Shown piece after piece: positions 8,572-16,743 of a stretch of 64,000 bases of DNA. The DNA comes from Sulfomarinibacter sp963733915 (GTDB taxonomy: Bacteria; Acidobacteriota; Thermoanaerobaculia; Thermoanaerobaculales; Sulfomarinibacteraceae), in contig CAVTEP010000006.1 of the NCBI GenBank assembly GCA_963733915.1, forward strand, positions 372,001-436,000, in the 5' to 3' direction. The notes under the pieces are model-generated. The model saw only the letters and a list, made by a program, of their open reading frames with translations, did not search any database and was not told the origin of the DNA. Numbering within the stretch: the stretch's first letter is position 1; every line of letters starts with the position of its first letter. Made by a program: the position numbers and the translations under genes.

Positions 8572-9306
8572 TCATAACCTGAACTCATCTCCGAGGTAGA
8601 TTCGACGGACATCCCGGTTTTCGGACAGATCCACAGGGTTTCCTGTAGCAAAAATCTTGCCGTCCTTGATTATATAGGCGCGATCGGTGATCTTCAATGT
8701 TTCACGAACGTTATGATCGGTGATCAACACCCCTATTCCCAGAGATTTAAGTCTGCGAATGATGCGCTGAAGATCGAGCACCGCGAGGGGATCGATTCCT
8801 GCGAACGGTTCGTCGAGAAGAATGAACGTGGGCTCGGTCGCAAGCGCGCGGGCGACCTCGAGACGACGCCTCTCACCCCCCGACAAGGTTTCCGCGCGCT
8901 GCCTCCGATGATCGGACAGCCCGAAGTCCTCGAGCAGGTTGTCGATCCGGTCGTGGGCCTCGCGTGTTTCGGTGCCGAGCGCTTCCAATATCAGCCAGAT
9001 GTTGTCCTCGACCGACAGCCGTTTGAACGAGCTCGGTTCCTGAGCCAGGTAGGCGACGCCCATCCGGGCGCGGCGGTACATGGGTTCTTCGGTGATGTCC
9101 CGGTCGCCAAGGATGACTCGCCCCTGGTTGGGTTGGACAAGACCCACCATCATGTAAAAGCAGGTGGTTTTGCCGGCTCCGTTCGGCCCCAGGAGGCCGA
9201 CGATTTCTCCCGGCGCGATGCCGAGGCTGATATCGTCGACCACCCAGCGTCCACGATACGCCTTGCGGAGGCCCTGAGCGACGAGGTCGAGTGCTTTCGG
9301 GCTCAG
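8572..9306 (-). CDS. lptB: LPS export ABC transporter ATP-binding protein LptB
   Basis: About 244 residues; the cytoplasmic ATPase of the LptB2FGC machine that drives LPS from the inner membrane to the Lpt bridge. Walker A is GLLGPNGAGKTT, the signature is LSGGERRRLE, Walker B is FILLDEPFAGIDP, the H-loop lies in LITDHNVRETL, and the end is YLGDEFRL, all as in E. coli LptB. No ATG, GTG or TTG lies before the conserved LVAQGLRKAYRGRWVVDDIS except a late GTG that would cut that strand off. A CTG at 9306, five bases after a GGAGGAGA Shine-Dalgarno and overlapping the preceding stop as CTGA, gives the normal length, so I propose CTG as start. Confidence 0.93.
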   Translation of the reverse strand: MSPKALDLVAQGLRKAYRGRWVVDDISLGIAPGEIVGLLGPNGAGKTTCFYMMVGLVQPNQGRVILGDRDITEEPMYRRARMGVAYLAQEPSSFKRLSVEDNIWLILEALGTETREAHDRIDNLLEDFGLSDHRRQRAETLSGGERRRLEVARALATEPTFILLDEPFAGIDPLAVLDLQRIIRRLKSLGIGVLITDHNVRETLKITDRAYIIKDGKIFATGNPVDLSENRDVRRIYLGDEFRL

Positions 9307-10553
9307 GGTCTCTCCTCCGGGTAATAGATCGTTTCGGTGCCTCCGGCGACCGTGACCGTACCATCGGCCTGATTCCAGGTCAACGAGGACCCGGAAACCA
9401 CGTTTCCTGTCGGGTCGGAAAGACGAACCGGGCTGCCGACGACTGTCATGGTCTGGGTCGCCACCTCCCGACGAGCCTTCTGACCGGTCATCCTGCGGCC
9501 GGTCTCGAGCTCGACAAGCTCTACCGAGCCCTCTGCCTCGACCGCCGTCACTTTATCGTGATCGTCGAAAAATATGATGAGTTCCGCGGCCGAAAGTGTG
9601 TGTTTGGGATCGCTGTAGCGAACGTTCCCGCGGTAGATGGCAGTCCCGGCGCTCTGCTCGTAGTCGAGGGATCGTGAATCGACGACGATGTCGTCGTCGG
9701 GGTTTCCATCCGGCTCGAACTGAGAAGCCGGCAAGCTGGTCCGCACGTGTCCCGCGGCGCGCACCGCGACGGTGTCGTGGCGGTATACGAGGTCATCGGC
9801 CAGCAGAAGGCGATGCCCCTGCCACAGCCTTGCGTTCTCGCGCAGGTGATAGGTCGAGCCGTTTTCGGCGACCTCCAGGATCTCGGAGGCGAAGTGGGCC
9901 GGAGACGACTCCCCCTCGCGGTCTCCCATCATCGAAACCTCCTCGATGAATCCCTGGACGTTGCCGCGGGCTTCGGCCCGACCGTCAGAATTGAAGAGCT
10001 GGGCCTGGTCGCAACCGATACGCGCCCGTTCGCTTGACAGGACGACCCGTTCAGGACCCGCCGGATCCCCGTGGAGCATCGTCAATCCTGCCTTCGGCGA
10101 GAGTCGGGCGCGGTAGGCGCGACCCTCGAGATCGTCCGCTCGGAGGACGACGTCACGGATCAACTCGATATCCGTCGCCTGACCGTCGGCAAACCAGACC
10201 CGCGCATCCCTCGCCTCGGCGCTCCTCGGTGGACCCTCGACCGGAATCTCACGAATGCAGACTCCACGTTCGGCGCGGAGGTTGAGGATGCCGTCTTCGG
10301 CGATACTCGCTCGCAGGATCCACGTTTTGAGGGTCCGTTCGAAGTAGCCCTCGCCGCCAACAAAGCGGACGGTGACCCACGGACCGGTAGTCGTGGCTGC
10401 CACCTGCCAACGTCCAGCGCCATCGCTCACGGCCTCGGCGCTTTCCATCCACGCGTCGATTGACCCGCCGCTCGAGAGCTCCGTGCCGACGGCTCTCACC
10501 CCCCCCGAAAACACGATCCGGTGGGGCGGGCCGTCGTCCTTCTCCAGCTCCAC
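9303..10553 (-). CDS. LptA/OstA-like part of an LptC-LptA protein (separated by a frame break)
   Basis: A 416-residue reading frame rich in beta-strand repeats typical of the OstA/LptA fold (repeats such as LSAAELIIFFDD, AVEAEGSVELVE, TGQKARREVATQTMTVVGSPVRL). LptA bridges the periplasm and carries LPS. Read from the GTG at 10553 it would have no signal peptide, which a periplasmic protein needs. Its first residues continue the LptC-like protein upstream if one G is removed from GGG at about 10553-10556 (VQVELEKDDGPPHRIV). I therefore read this and the next feature as one LptC-LptA fusion of about 650 residues, broken by an indel. It ends in the CTGA overlap with lptB. Confidence 0.7.
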   Translation of the reverse strand: MELEKDDGPPHRIVFSGGVRAVGTELSSGGSIDAWMESAEAVSDGAGRWQVAATTTGPWVTVRFVGGEGYFERTLKTWILRASIAEDGILNLRAERGVCIREIPVEGPPRSAEARDARVWFADGQATDIELIRDVVLRADDLEGRAYRARLSPKAGLTMLHGDPAGPERVVLSSERARIGCDQAQLFNSDGRAEARGNVQGFIEEVSMMGDREGESSPAHFASEILEVAENGSTYHLRENARLWQGHRLLLADDLVYRHDTVAVRAAGHVRTSLPASQFEPDGNPDDDIVVDSRSLDYEQSAGTAIYRGNVRYSDPKHTLSAAELIIFFDDHDKVTAVEAEGSVELVELETGRRMTGQKARREVATQTMTVVGSPVRLSDPTGNVVSGSSLTWNQADGTVTVAGGTETIYYPEERP

Positions 10554-11250
10554 CCTGCACTATCGGCGCCTCGACCTCGGATGCGTTCAAACGGACCCTG
10601 GCGCCCTCATCGAATAGAATCGTGTTGTCGGGGCGCTGGTAGACGGCAATCGGTGCTGTGAGAGTGGCGCCATCCTTGGAGCTGAGATTCACCCCACCGC
10701 TCAGGATCACGTGGTCGTCCGCAAAGTCATAGGCGGCGTTCCGCGCCCTTCCAAAGCTGCCGGCCGAAACAAAGTAGACATCCGAGTTGGCGGTGAAGCG
10801 CCTCGAACTGGCTTCGAACCTGCCGGCGTCAGTCGTCAACACGGCGCCGCTCGGCATTTCGATGCGGACCCCACCCTCGAGGTGGGCATCTCGGGTCTGG
10901 ATGTTGAAGCTCGCACCATCGCAGGTCAGAATCGGTCCCGGTTCGCCATTGTTGAAAAACTGGAGGCGCACACCTTCGATCTCGTGCCAGCCTGACGAAA
11001 GCCCGAGGGTGCGTTTCGACAGCAACTCGAAAATCATTTTGCCGGCGACCCGTTCGACGAACTCGAACCCGTTGTAGACCGAACCCACACGATCACCCTG
11101 ACCGCTCAGGACTTCGTTGCTGTCGACCTCGGCGACCGGGCTGCGCAACTTGCGAAACCTCTGTGCGACCATGATCGCCATCACGGCAAGGACGACGACC
11201 ATCGCCAGGGCCGTAAACCTGCGCAGCCAGGTCCGAGAGACGACGCTCAT
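10249..11250 (-). CDS. lptC: LptC-like LPS export membrane protein, N-terminal part before a frame break
   Basis: The first about 230 residues look like LptC: a short cytoplasmic start (MSVVSRTWLRRF), one membrane helix (residues 12-29, LALAMVVVLAVMAIMV-like), then periplasmic beta-jellyroll repeats (LSSGWHEIEGVRLQFF, LEGGVRIEMPSGAVL, LSGGVNLSSKDGATL). Beyond about residue 233 the frame turns Arg/Pro/Gly-rich (GEGRRPAPPDRVFGG), typical of out-of-frame reading, while the neighbouring frame continues an OstA-like protein. The break is at about 10553. The gene is first in the lptC-lptA-lptB-rpoN run and lies 85 bp after accA. Confidence 0.75.
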   Translation of the reverse strand: MSVVSRTWLRRFTALAMVVVLAVMAIMVAQRFRKLRSPVAEVDSNEVLSGQGDRVGSVYNGFEFVERVAGKMIFELLSKRTLGLSSGWHEIEGVRLQFFNNGEPGPILTCDGASFNIQTRDAHLEGGVRIEMPSGAVLTTDAGRFEASSRRFTANSDVYFVSAGSFGRARNAAYDFADDHVILSGGVNLSSKDGATLTAPIAVYQRPDNTILFDEGARVRLNASEVEAPIVQGGAGEGRRPAPPDRVFGGGESRRHGALERRVNRRVDGKRRGRERWRWTLAGGSHDYRSVGHRPLCWRRGLLRTDPQNVDPASEYRRRRHPQPPRRTWSLHS

Positions 11251-11335
11251 CTGTCACCGCTCCGTCGCCTCGCGTTGAAAGGCTCGGCGGGCTCGGTGCG
11301 GACTGGTTGGTTGCGGTTGGCCATAAGCCCGGAAA

Positions 11336-12292
11336 TCAGCGGTCGCTGAAGAGGCCCATCGAGCGGAACTTTTTGAATCGGCGATTGACCAGAGCGTCCG
11401 GCTTGAGCTTGCGCAGGAGCTTCAGGTTGCGACGTATCGCGTCCGAGATCAGGTCCGCCATACGCCCGGGGTCCATGTGCGCGCCACCCGGAGGCTCGGG
11501 AATGATCTCGTCGACAATACCGAAACCCTTGAGGTCTTTGGCGGTCAGCCGAAGCGAGCTCGCCGCGTCCTCGGCCCTCGCCTGGTCCTTCCAGAGGATA
11601 GCCGCGCATCCTTCCGGTGAAATTACCGAGTAGATCGCATGTTCCAGCATCAGGATGCGATCGCCGATTCCGAGGGCAAGCGCACCTCCCGAACCGCCTT
11701 CGCCCGTGACGATGACAATAATCGGTACCGGAAGTCCCGCCATCTCGATCAGGTTGTTGGCGATGGCCTCGGCTTGACCGCGCTGCTCGGCGTCGATGCC
11801 GGGGTAAGCCCCCGGGGTGTCGACAAAGGAGATGATCGGTCTTTTGAAGCGTGCTCCGATCTTCATCACCCGAATCGCCTTGCGGTAGCCCTCCGGCCGC
11901 GGCATGCCGAAGTTTCGACGCAGTTTTTCGGCGGTATCGCGTCCTTTCTGGTGGCCAACGACAACCACCGGCTCGCCCTCGAATCGCGCAAAACCGGCGA
12001 CGATCGCCGGATCGTCACCGAACGCGCGGTCGCCGTGGATCTCGGTGAAGTCCGAAAAAATGCTGTGGTAGTAGGCGAGGGTGTACGGACGTTCCGGGTG
12101 ACGCGCAAGCTGGCACTGTTGCCAGGGCGTCAGGTTTGCAAATGTCTGCCGAATCGCCGCATCAAGCTCGCGCCGGGCAGCGATCAGGTCTTCCTCGGTG
12201 TCTGAAGCGGAAGTGCCGGCAGACTCGAGCTCGCGAACGCGGACTCGCAACCCCTCGATAGACTCGAGAAACGGGGGCGTTGGAATCGCCAT
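11336..12292 (-). CDS. accA: acetyl-CoA carboxylase carboxyltransferase subunit alpha
   Basis: A 318-residue subunit of the carboxyltransferase that moves CO2 from carboxybiotin to acetyl-CoA, the first committed step of fatty acid synthesis. The motifs HGDRAFGDDPAIVAG, FGMPRPEGYRKA, PIISFVDTPGAYPG and EGGSGGALALG are those of AccA, and length is typical. The beta subunit accD is not in the window. It sits between gpmI (9 bp upstream) and lptC (85 bp downstream) on the same strand. Confidence 0.96.
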   Translation of the reverse strand: MAIPTPPFLESIEGLRVRVRELESAGTSASDTEEDLIAARRELDAAIRQTFANLTPWQQCQLARHPERPYTLAYYHSIFSDFTEIHGDRAFGDDPAIVAGFARFEGEPVVVVGHQKGRDTAEKLRRNFGMPRPEGYRKAIRVMKIGARFKRPIISFVDTPGAYPGIDAEQRGQAEAIANNLIEMAGLPVPIIVIVTGEGGSGGALALGIGDRILMLEHAIYSVISPEGCAAILWKDQARAEDAASSLRLTAKDLKGFGIVDEIIPEPPGGAHMDPGRMADLISDAIRRNLKLLRKLKPDALVNRRFKKFRSMGLFSDR

Positions 12293-12301
12293 TCAGGGAC
12301 T

Positions 12302-14014
12302 CTAACAGAAGGGGGTGAAAGCAGTCAAAACCGCCCGCCCCTTGGCAGCAGCAACGCCGGCAAGATAGTCGGAGGGTGCTTGATAACCGAGCAGCAGGAG
12401 AATGGTGGCCGCGATGTTCCCGAGCCCCGGTTCGGCAAGGTCCGCGTTGGCGACGAAACGCGAGGCGTCGGCACCGAGCACGCACCACGGGACCGGCGAA
12501 AGGGTGTGGCTGGTCTTCATCATCGGCTTTCCGTTGGCGTCTGTTTTCAAAGTCGAGGTCTTGGAATCGACCTCCCACATCATTTCCAGGTTGCCGTGGT
12601 CGGCGGTCACGATCATGGTCGCGCCCGTCTCGCGCACTCGATCCTCGATCTCACCCATGCAACGGTCAACGACCTCCATGGCGCGAATCGCGGCGTCGAG
12701 CGAACCCGTGTGGCCGACCATGTCGCCGTTGGCGAAATTGACCCGAATGAACCGATGGCCTCTACATTCGAGGTCGGCCAGCACGACCTCTGTCACCTCC
12801 TGCGCCTTCATCTCAGGCGCGAGATCGAATGGAATGTCATCTGACGGCAACTCCACCCAGTCCTCGAGCCCGGCGTCGAATGGCTCGGAGTTGTTGCCGT
12901 TCCAGAAATATGTGACATGTCCGAACTTCTGGGTTTCCGCAACCGCCAGCTGTGAAACTCCGTTGTGCACGAGGTACTCGGAGACGGTGCGGGCAATTGC
13001 CGGTGGGTTGACGAGGTACAGTGGCGGCATCTTCAGGTCGCCGTCGTACTCCATCATGCCTGCGTACAGGATCTCGGGGAGTCGCCCGCGATCGAAACCG
13101 TCGAAGTCCTCTTCGGTAAATGCGCGCGAGATTTCGATTGCACGGTCTCCACGGAAGTTCCAGAAGACCACCGCGTCACCATCTTGGATCGAACCGATCG
13201 GGGCACTATCATCATCGACAATCACGAATGGCGGCAGGTCCTGGTCGATGATGCCCGGGGCCTCACGGCGAAGGGTTTCGACCGCTTCCATGGCGCCGGC
13301 AAAGCCTCTCCCCTCCCCCAGCACGTGCGTTTTCCACCCGCGCCGAACCATGTCCCAGTTCGCCCCATAGCGGTCCATCGTGATCTGCATGCGGCCCCCG
13401 CCGGATGCGATCTCGGCATCAGCCCCCGAATCTCGGACCTCGCTCAGCACCAGGTTGAGCCGCGCCAGGTAACGATCGAAGGACACCGGATCGACGTCAC
13501 GGCCGTCTGCCAGCGCGTGCACCCGAATCCGGCCCACGCCCTCCGCCGCCAGATGGCGGATCATCGCCTCGAGATGCGAGATGTGGCTGTGAACGTTGCC
13601 GTCCGACAACAGCCCGATAAGGTGAAACGTGGAGCCGGCCGTTTTTACTTGCTCGGCCAGCCGCTGCCACACCTCGCCGTCGAACAGGCTGCGGTCTGCG
13701 ATCGCTCGATTCACGAGCTTTGCGCCCTGCTCGAAAATCCGACCCGCGCCGATGGCGTTGTGGCCGACTTCCGAGTTCCCCATGTCGTTGTCGCTCGGCA
13801 GCCCAACCGCCCTACCGTGGGCCTTGAGCTTCAGGAAGACGGGCGCCGAATCGAATATACGATCCAGGTTTGGGGTGTCGGCGAGATCAAAGGCGTTGGC
13901 GTCGTAGCCTTCCTTCCGTCCTCGATAGAGGCCGACTCCGTCGAGGATCACCAGCAACAGCTGTCCCGGGACTCCGCCGTACCCCGGTTGTCGTTCGAGC
14001 TTGAAATCGGACAT
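12302..14014 (-). CDS. gpmI: 2,3-bisphosphoglycerate-independent phosphoglycerate mutase
   Basis: A 570-residue Mn2+-dependent enzyme converting 3- to 2-phosphoglycerate in glycolysis. It starts with the phosphatase-domain motif LLVILDGVGL. The catalytic Ser lies in DNDMGNSEVGHNAIGAGR, and metal ligands are in GDRAIEISRAF and VTADHGNLEMMW. It is somewhat longer than the usual 510-515 residues, with small insertions in the transferase domain and at the C-terminus (LAGVAAAKGRAVLTAFTPFC). It lies 9 bp upstream of accA. Confidence 0.95.
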   Translation of the reverse strand: MSDFKLERQPGYGGVPGQLLLVILDGVGLYRGRKEGYDANAFDLADTPNLDRIFDSAPVFLKLKAHGRAVGLPSDNDMGNSEVGHNAIGAGRIFEQGAKLVNRAIADRSLFDGEVWQRLAEQVKTAGSTFHLIGLLSDGNVHSHISHLEAMIRHLAAEGVGRIRVHALADGRDVDPVSFDRYLARLNLVLSEVRDSGADAEIASGGGRMQITMDRYGANWDMVRRGWKTHVLGEGRGFAGAMEAVETLRREAPGIIDQDLPPFVIVDDDSAPIGSIQDGDAVVFWNFRGDRAIEISRAFTEEDFDGFDRGRLPEILYAGMMEYDGDLKMPPLYLVNPPAIARTVSEYLVHNGVSQLAVAETQKFGHVTYFWNGNNSEPFDAGLEDWVELPSDDIPFDLAPEMKAQEVTEVVLADLECRGHRFIRVNFANGDMVGHTGSLDAAIRAMEVVDRCMGEIEDRVRETGATMIVTADHGNLEMMWEVDSKTSTLKTDANGKPMMKTSHTLSPVPWCVLGADASRFVANADLAEPGLGNIAATILLLLGYQAPSDYLAGVAAAKGRAVLTAFTPFC

Positions 14015-14097
14015 GCATCTCTCCGTCTATCGTCAAAGCGCGGAGGTGTGTCGGGTTCCCGGGCAGCCGCCCGCACGCAGCGCGGATCTTCGGATTA

Positions 14098-14910
14098 TCA
14101 GGACGGGGGCCCGTCCGAGACGCGACGCGGGCGCAGGAGGACAACGCTGATGTTGTCGTTGCCGCCCCGCTCATTGGCGGCCTTGATGAGTCGATCGCAG
14201 GTTTCGTCGAGAGATCCACCGGTCTCCACGACGGCAGCAATCTCATCATCGGTGAGCATCGAGTTGAGGCCGTCGGAGCACAGAAGATACACGTCTCCTT
14301 CTTGAATCTCCGCTTCCAATACGTCGACCCTCGGTTCGCTGCTCCCGCCGAGCGCCTGCGTCACCACGTTCTTGAGGGGGTGTGTTCGGGCGGCTTCTTC
14401 GGTCAGGAACCCTGCCTCCACCTGCTCGTGGACCCACGAGTGGTCGCTTGTCAACAGGCGAAGGTCGCCACTCCGATATCGGTAGGCGCGGCTGTCTCCG
14501 ACGTGGCAGATCACCAGTTTCCCGTCGATTGGATCATGTGCTGCGACCACGACCGTGGTTCCCATGCCCTTGAGATCAACATTCCTGTTCATCGCCAGGG
14601 TCACCCGGTGGTGACCGGCCACAATCGCCTCTACAATGAGATTGGCAGTCGCGCTGAGGTCGGTGTTCCAGTGATCCGGCCAGGTCTCGTTGGCGTCGTT
14701 CGGGCCCTTTCTGAATGTCGCCATGATTTCGTCGGTCGCGACCCGGGAAGCAACCTCGCCCGCCGCATGTCCGCCCATACCATCAGCAACCACGTACACG
14801 CCCACTTCGTGATCGAGAACGAATACGTCCTCGTTGAGGCGACGCTTCATTCCGACGTCGGTGGCCCCGCACGCCTCGATTTCGAATCGGTTACCCGCAT
14901 CGACCGCCAC
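14098..14910 (-). CDS. PP2C-family protein serine/threonine phosphatase
   Basis: A 270-residue soluble PPM/PP2C phosphatase. It has the metal-binding aspartates in VYVVADGMGGHAAGEVAS, VCHVGDSRAYRYR, LLCSDGLNSMLTDDE and RGGNDNISVVLLRPRR, which covers all core motifs. Proteins of this type usually oppose a Ser/Thr kinase, but none lies next to it. It follows the DnaJ-TPR gene by 6 bp and is probably co-transcribed with it. Confidence 0.92.
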   Translation of the reverse strand: MAVDAGNRFEIEACGATDVGMKRRLNEDVFVLDHEVGVYVVADGMGGHAAGEVASRVATDEIMATFRKGPNDANETWPDHWNTDLSATANLIVEAIVAGHHRVTLAMNRNVDLKGMGTTVVVAAHDPIDGKLVICHVGDSRAYRYRSGDLRLLTSDHSWVHEQVEAGFLTEEAARTHPLKNVVTQALGGSSEPRVDVLEAEIQEGDVYLLCSDGLNSMLTDDEIAAVVETGGSLDETCDRLIKAANERGGNDNISVVLLRPRRVSDGPPS

Positions 14911-14916
14911 GCCGAT

Positions 14917-15576
14917 TCAGCTCCGTCCTCGGAAGCGATCAAAAAGGCCGCTCCCCTTGGCTTTGCCATCACCCTCTGTTTCTGCAAGCACCTCGTTCGC
15001 CTTGGTGTTTGTGGGATCGAGCGCCAGGGCCCCCTCGGCGTGACGAATCGCCCGGGTCTTCATACCCGCTGCGAGTGACAACATGGCCGCTTCAGCCAGT
15101 ATGGTTGCGTTGCTGGAATCGAGGGTTGCGGCCTTTTCGACATGCCGCAGGGCGTCGCGCTCCTTGCCTGGAATTCGTGCCAGGACCTGGCCATAAAAGT
15201 AGTGGGCCCTCGAGTTGCTGTCGTCGTGGTCGATCGCCATCTTGAGGTGCTCCACGGCTTCGGCCATTTTGCCCTCTCGCATGGCCTGCGAACCCTTCGC
15301 AGCCAGGCGGCGCGCTATCTCCTTGGCGTCCATTTTCTTGAGGTCGGTGCCCTGCGAGATTTCCTTGTCGTATTTTGCCCGGCTGTCAGGATGGCTGAGC
15401 ACGTTGAACGCCTCTGTGATCCCCTGAAACCTTTCCTCCGCCTCCTGCCTCTTCTCGCCGGTGAAACGGTCCGGGTGATACTTGAGCGCGAGCCTCCGGA
15501 ACGCCTTGCGAACGTCCTGGTCGCTGGCGTCCCTTTCCACACCCAAAGTGTCGTACAACGTGACTTGATGGCGCAT
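14917..15576 (-). CDS. DnaJ-domain protein with TPR repeats
   Basis: 219 residues. The N-terminal J domain (about residues 7-70) carries the HPD tripeptide in LKYHPDRFTGEKR, which stimulates Hsp70 ATPase. After a linker, residues 90-205 form two to three TPR-like helical repeats (AVEHLKMAIDHDDSNSRAHY, AIRHAEGALALDPTNTKANE). There is no G/F region or zinc finger, so it is not DnaJ itself but a co-chaperone with a protein-binding tail. It lies 6 bp before the PP2C gene. Confidence 0.9.
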   Translation of the reverse strand: MRHQVTLYDTLGVERDASDQDVRKAFRRLALKYHPDRFTGEKRQEAEERFQGITEAFNVLSHPDSRAKYDKEISQGTDLKKMDAKEIARRLAAKGSQAMREGKMAEAVEHLKMAIDHDDSNSRAHYFYGQVLARIPGKERDALRHVEKAATLDSSNATILAEAAMLSLAAGMKTRAIRHAEGALALDPTNTKANEVLAETEGDGKAKGSGLFDRFRGRS

Positions 15577-15672
15577 CGTCGATCACTCCATTGGCAACAG
15601 GACGAAACTACCACGTTCACAAAGGCTTCGCAACGACTGATGGGTTCGGATCTGGGGTGATCGAGGGCTGTC

Positions 15673-16743
15673 TTATCTTCGTGTGTCGGCGAGCTGCGCC
15701 GCCATCTTTCGGGTGATCGGATTGAGATTTCGATCGCGGGAAACCCGAATCCGGTCACGATGGTTCAGTCTCATGAGGATGCTTCTCGCCGTGTACACCG
15801 GCGTCTTGGGGTTGAGGGCGAGGGCGATGACCACCGTGTACTGACGCAGCCACCGTTTGTTTTCAGCTATCAAGCGGATGACCTCCTCGGCCACGCTTCG
15901 CGAGGCCGCAAACCGCTCGATTTCGTTTTCCGACAATTTGGGGCACGCCAGGACAGACCGTTGGATGAGACGGTTGCGGCTGTTGATGAGAACCGCGCGC
16001 TCTTCGGAGGTCCCCCTGAGGGCGCAAATGATTCGCTCGTGAACGCTCATCTTCAAGAGCCGCGCGTGCGCATCCACGTTGGATTTTTTGATCGCGTCGA
16101 TGAGGGCAGGGTCCTCCGATATCGGGTACGGCATCGTGGCTTCTTTGGGGATGTGGGCGCCGATGGCGTGAAGCGCGTGAATGGCCTCTTCGACGCTCGG
16201 CCCGGCAGCTGCCGCAGCCTCCTGCTCCGCCAGGACCTTTTCGATGAACTCCTCCTCGAACTCTCGCACCCGCCGCAAGACGACCTGGGTGACCTGGGAG
16301 TTGGAGTGCAGATCTTCGAGAATCTCGAGACAGCCGAGAACCCGAACCTGGTTGGTGATGATGATGTCCTGGACCAGCGGTGTGGCATTTCTCGCCAGCA
16401 CGCGCAGGGTCTCGTCGGAGACGTTCGCGTGGGCCGCCACCGCCGCCCACACCGCTTCGCCGTCCCGAACACGGATGAGCTGGTCAAGAACCAACGATTC
16501 GGGCGGGTTGTCTCGGAGCCAGTCGAGGATGGTCTTCTCCTCTTCACCTCGCAGTGATTTCGCGGCAATTGCCGCCAACTCCTCGTCCGGGTCCGAGCTG
16601 AGAATCGTCTGCAGGCTGAGAAGGTCCTCACGCGAGACCGGAAGCAGGCCCTGGGCGGCGAAGAGACGAACCTGCCGGGGCACCCTGCCCCTGATGATCC
16701 CTTCGATGAGGTCGGCGGCTGTGGCCAGCTTGCCGTCAGTCAT
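15673..16743 (-). CDS. conserved hypothetical protein with helical (HEAT-like) repeats
   Basis: 356 residues, all-helical and with no signal peptide. Repeated units of about 35 residues with hydrophobic helix pairs (VRLFAAQGLLPVSREDLLSL, DETLRVLARNATPLVQDIII, NRLIQRSVLACPKLSENEIE) suggest a HEAT or similar alpha-solenoid. The C-terminal 70 residues (RWLRQYTVVIALALNPKTPV and on) resemble the C-terminal part of the protein at 17499-18284, so the two are probably paralogues. It overlaps the RodZ-like gene by 8 nt (ATGACTGA), so the three genes form one operon. No function can be assigned. Confidence 0.8.
   Translation of the reverse strand: MTDGKLATAADLIEGIIRGRVPRQVRLFAAQGLLPVSREDLLSLQTILSSDPDEELAAIAAKSLRGEEEKTILDWLRDNPPESLVLDQLIRVRDGEAVWAAVAAHANVSDETLRVLARNATPLVQDIIITNQVRVLGCLEILEDLHSNSQVTQVVLRRVREFEEEFIEKVLAEQEAAAAAGPSVEEAIHALHAIGAHIPKEATMPYPISEDPALIDAIKKSNVDAHARLLKMSVHERIICALRGTSEERAVLINSRNRLIQRSVLACPKLSENEIERFAASRSVAEEVIRLIAENKRWLRQYTVVIALALNPKTPVYTARSILMRLNHRDRIRVSRDRNLNPITRKMAAQLADTRR

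Noticed and set aside
10249..10560. Programmed ribosomal frameshifting in lptC-lptA or the other broken genes
   Set aside because: No slippery heptamer plus downstream pseudoknot was recognised, and the same kind of break appears in many unrelated genes.
12105..12125. TGGCAC...TTGCC inside accA as a second sigma-54 site
   Set aside because: GG and GC are too close (not 12 nt apart), and it is within a coding region as a small palindrome.
12965..14305. 446-codon plus-strand open frame opposite gpmI
   Set aside because: The minus strand has all catalytic motifs of GpmI; the plus frame shows none.
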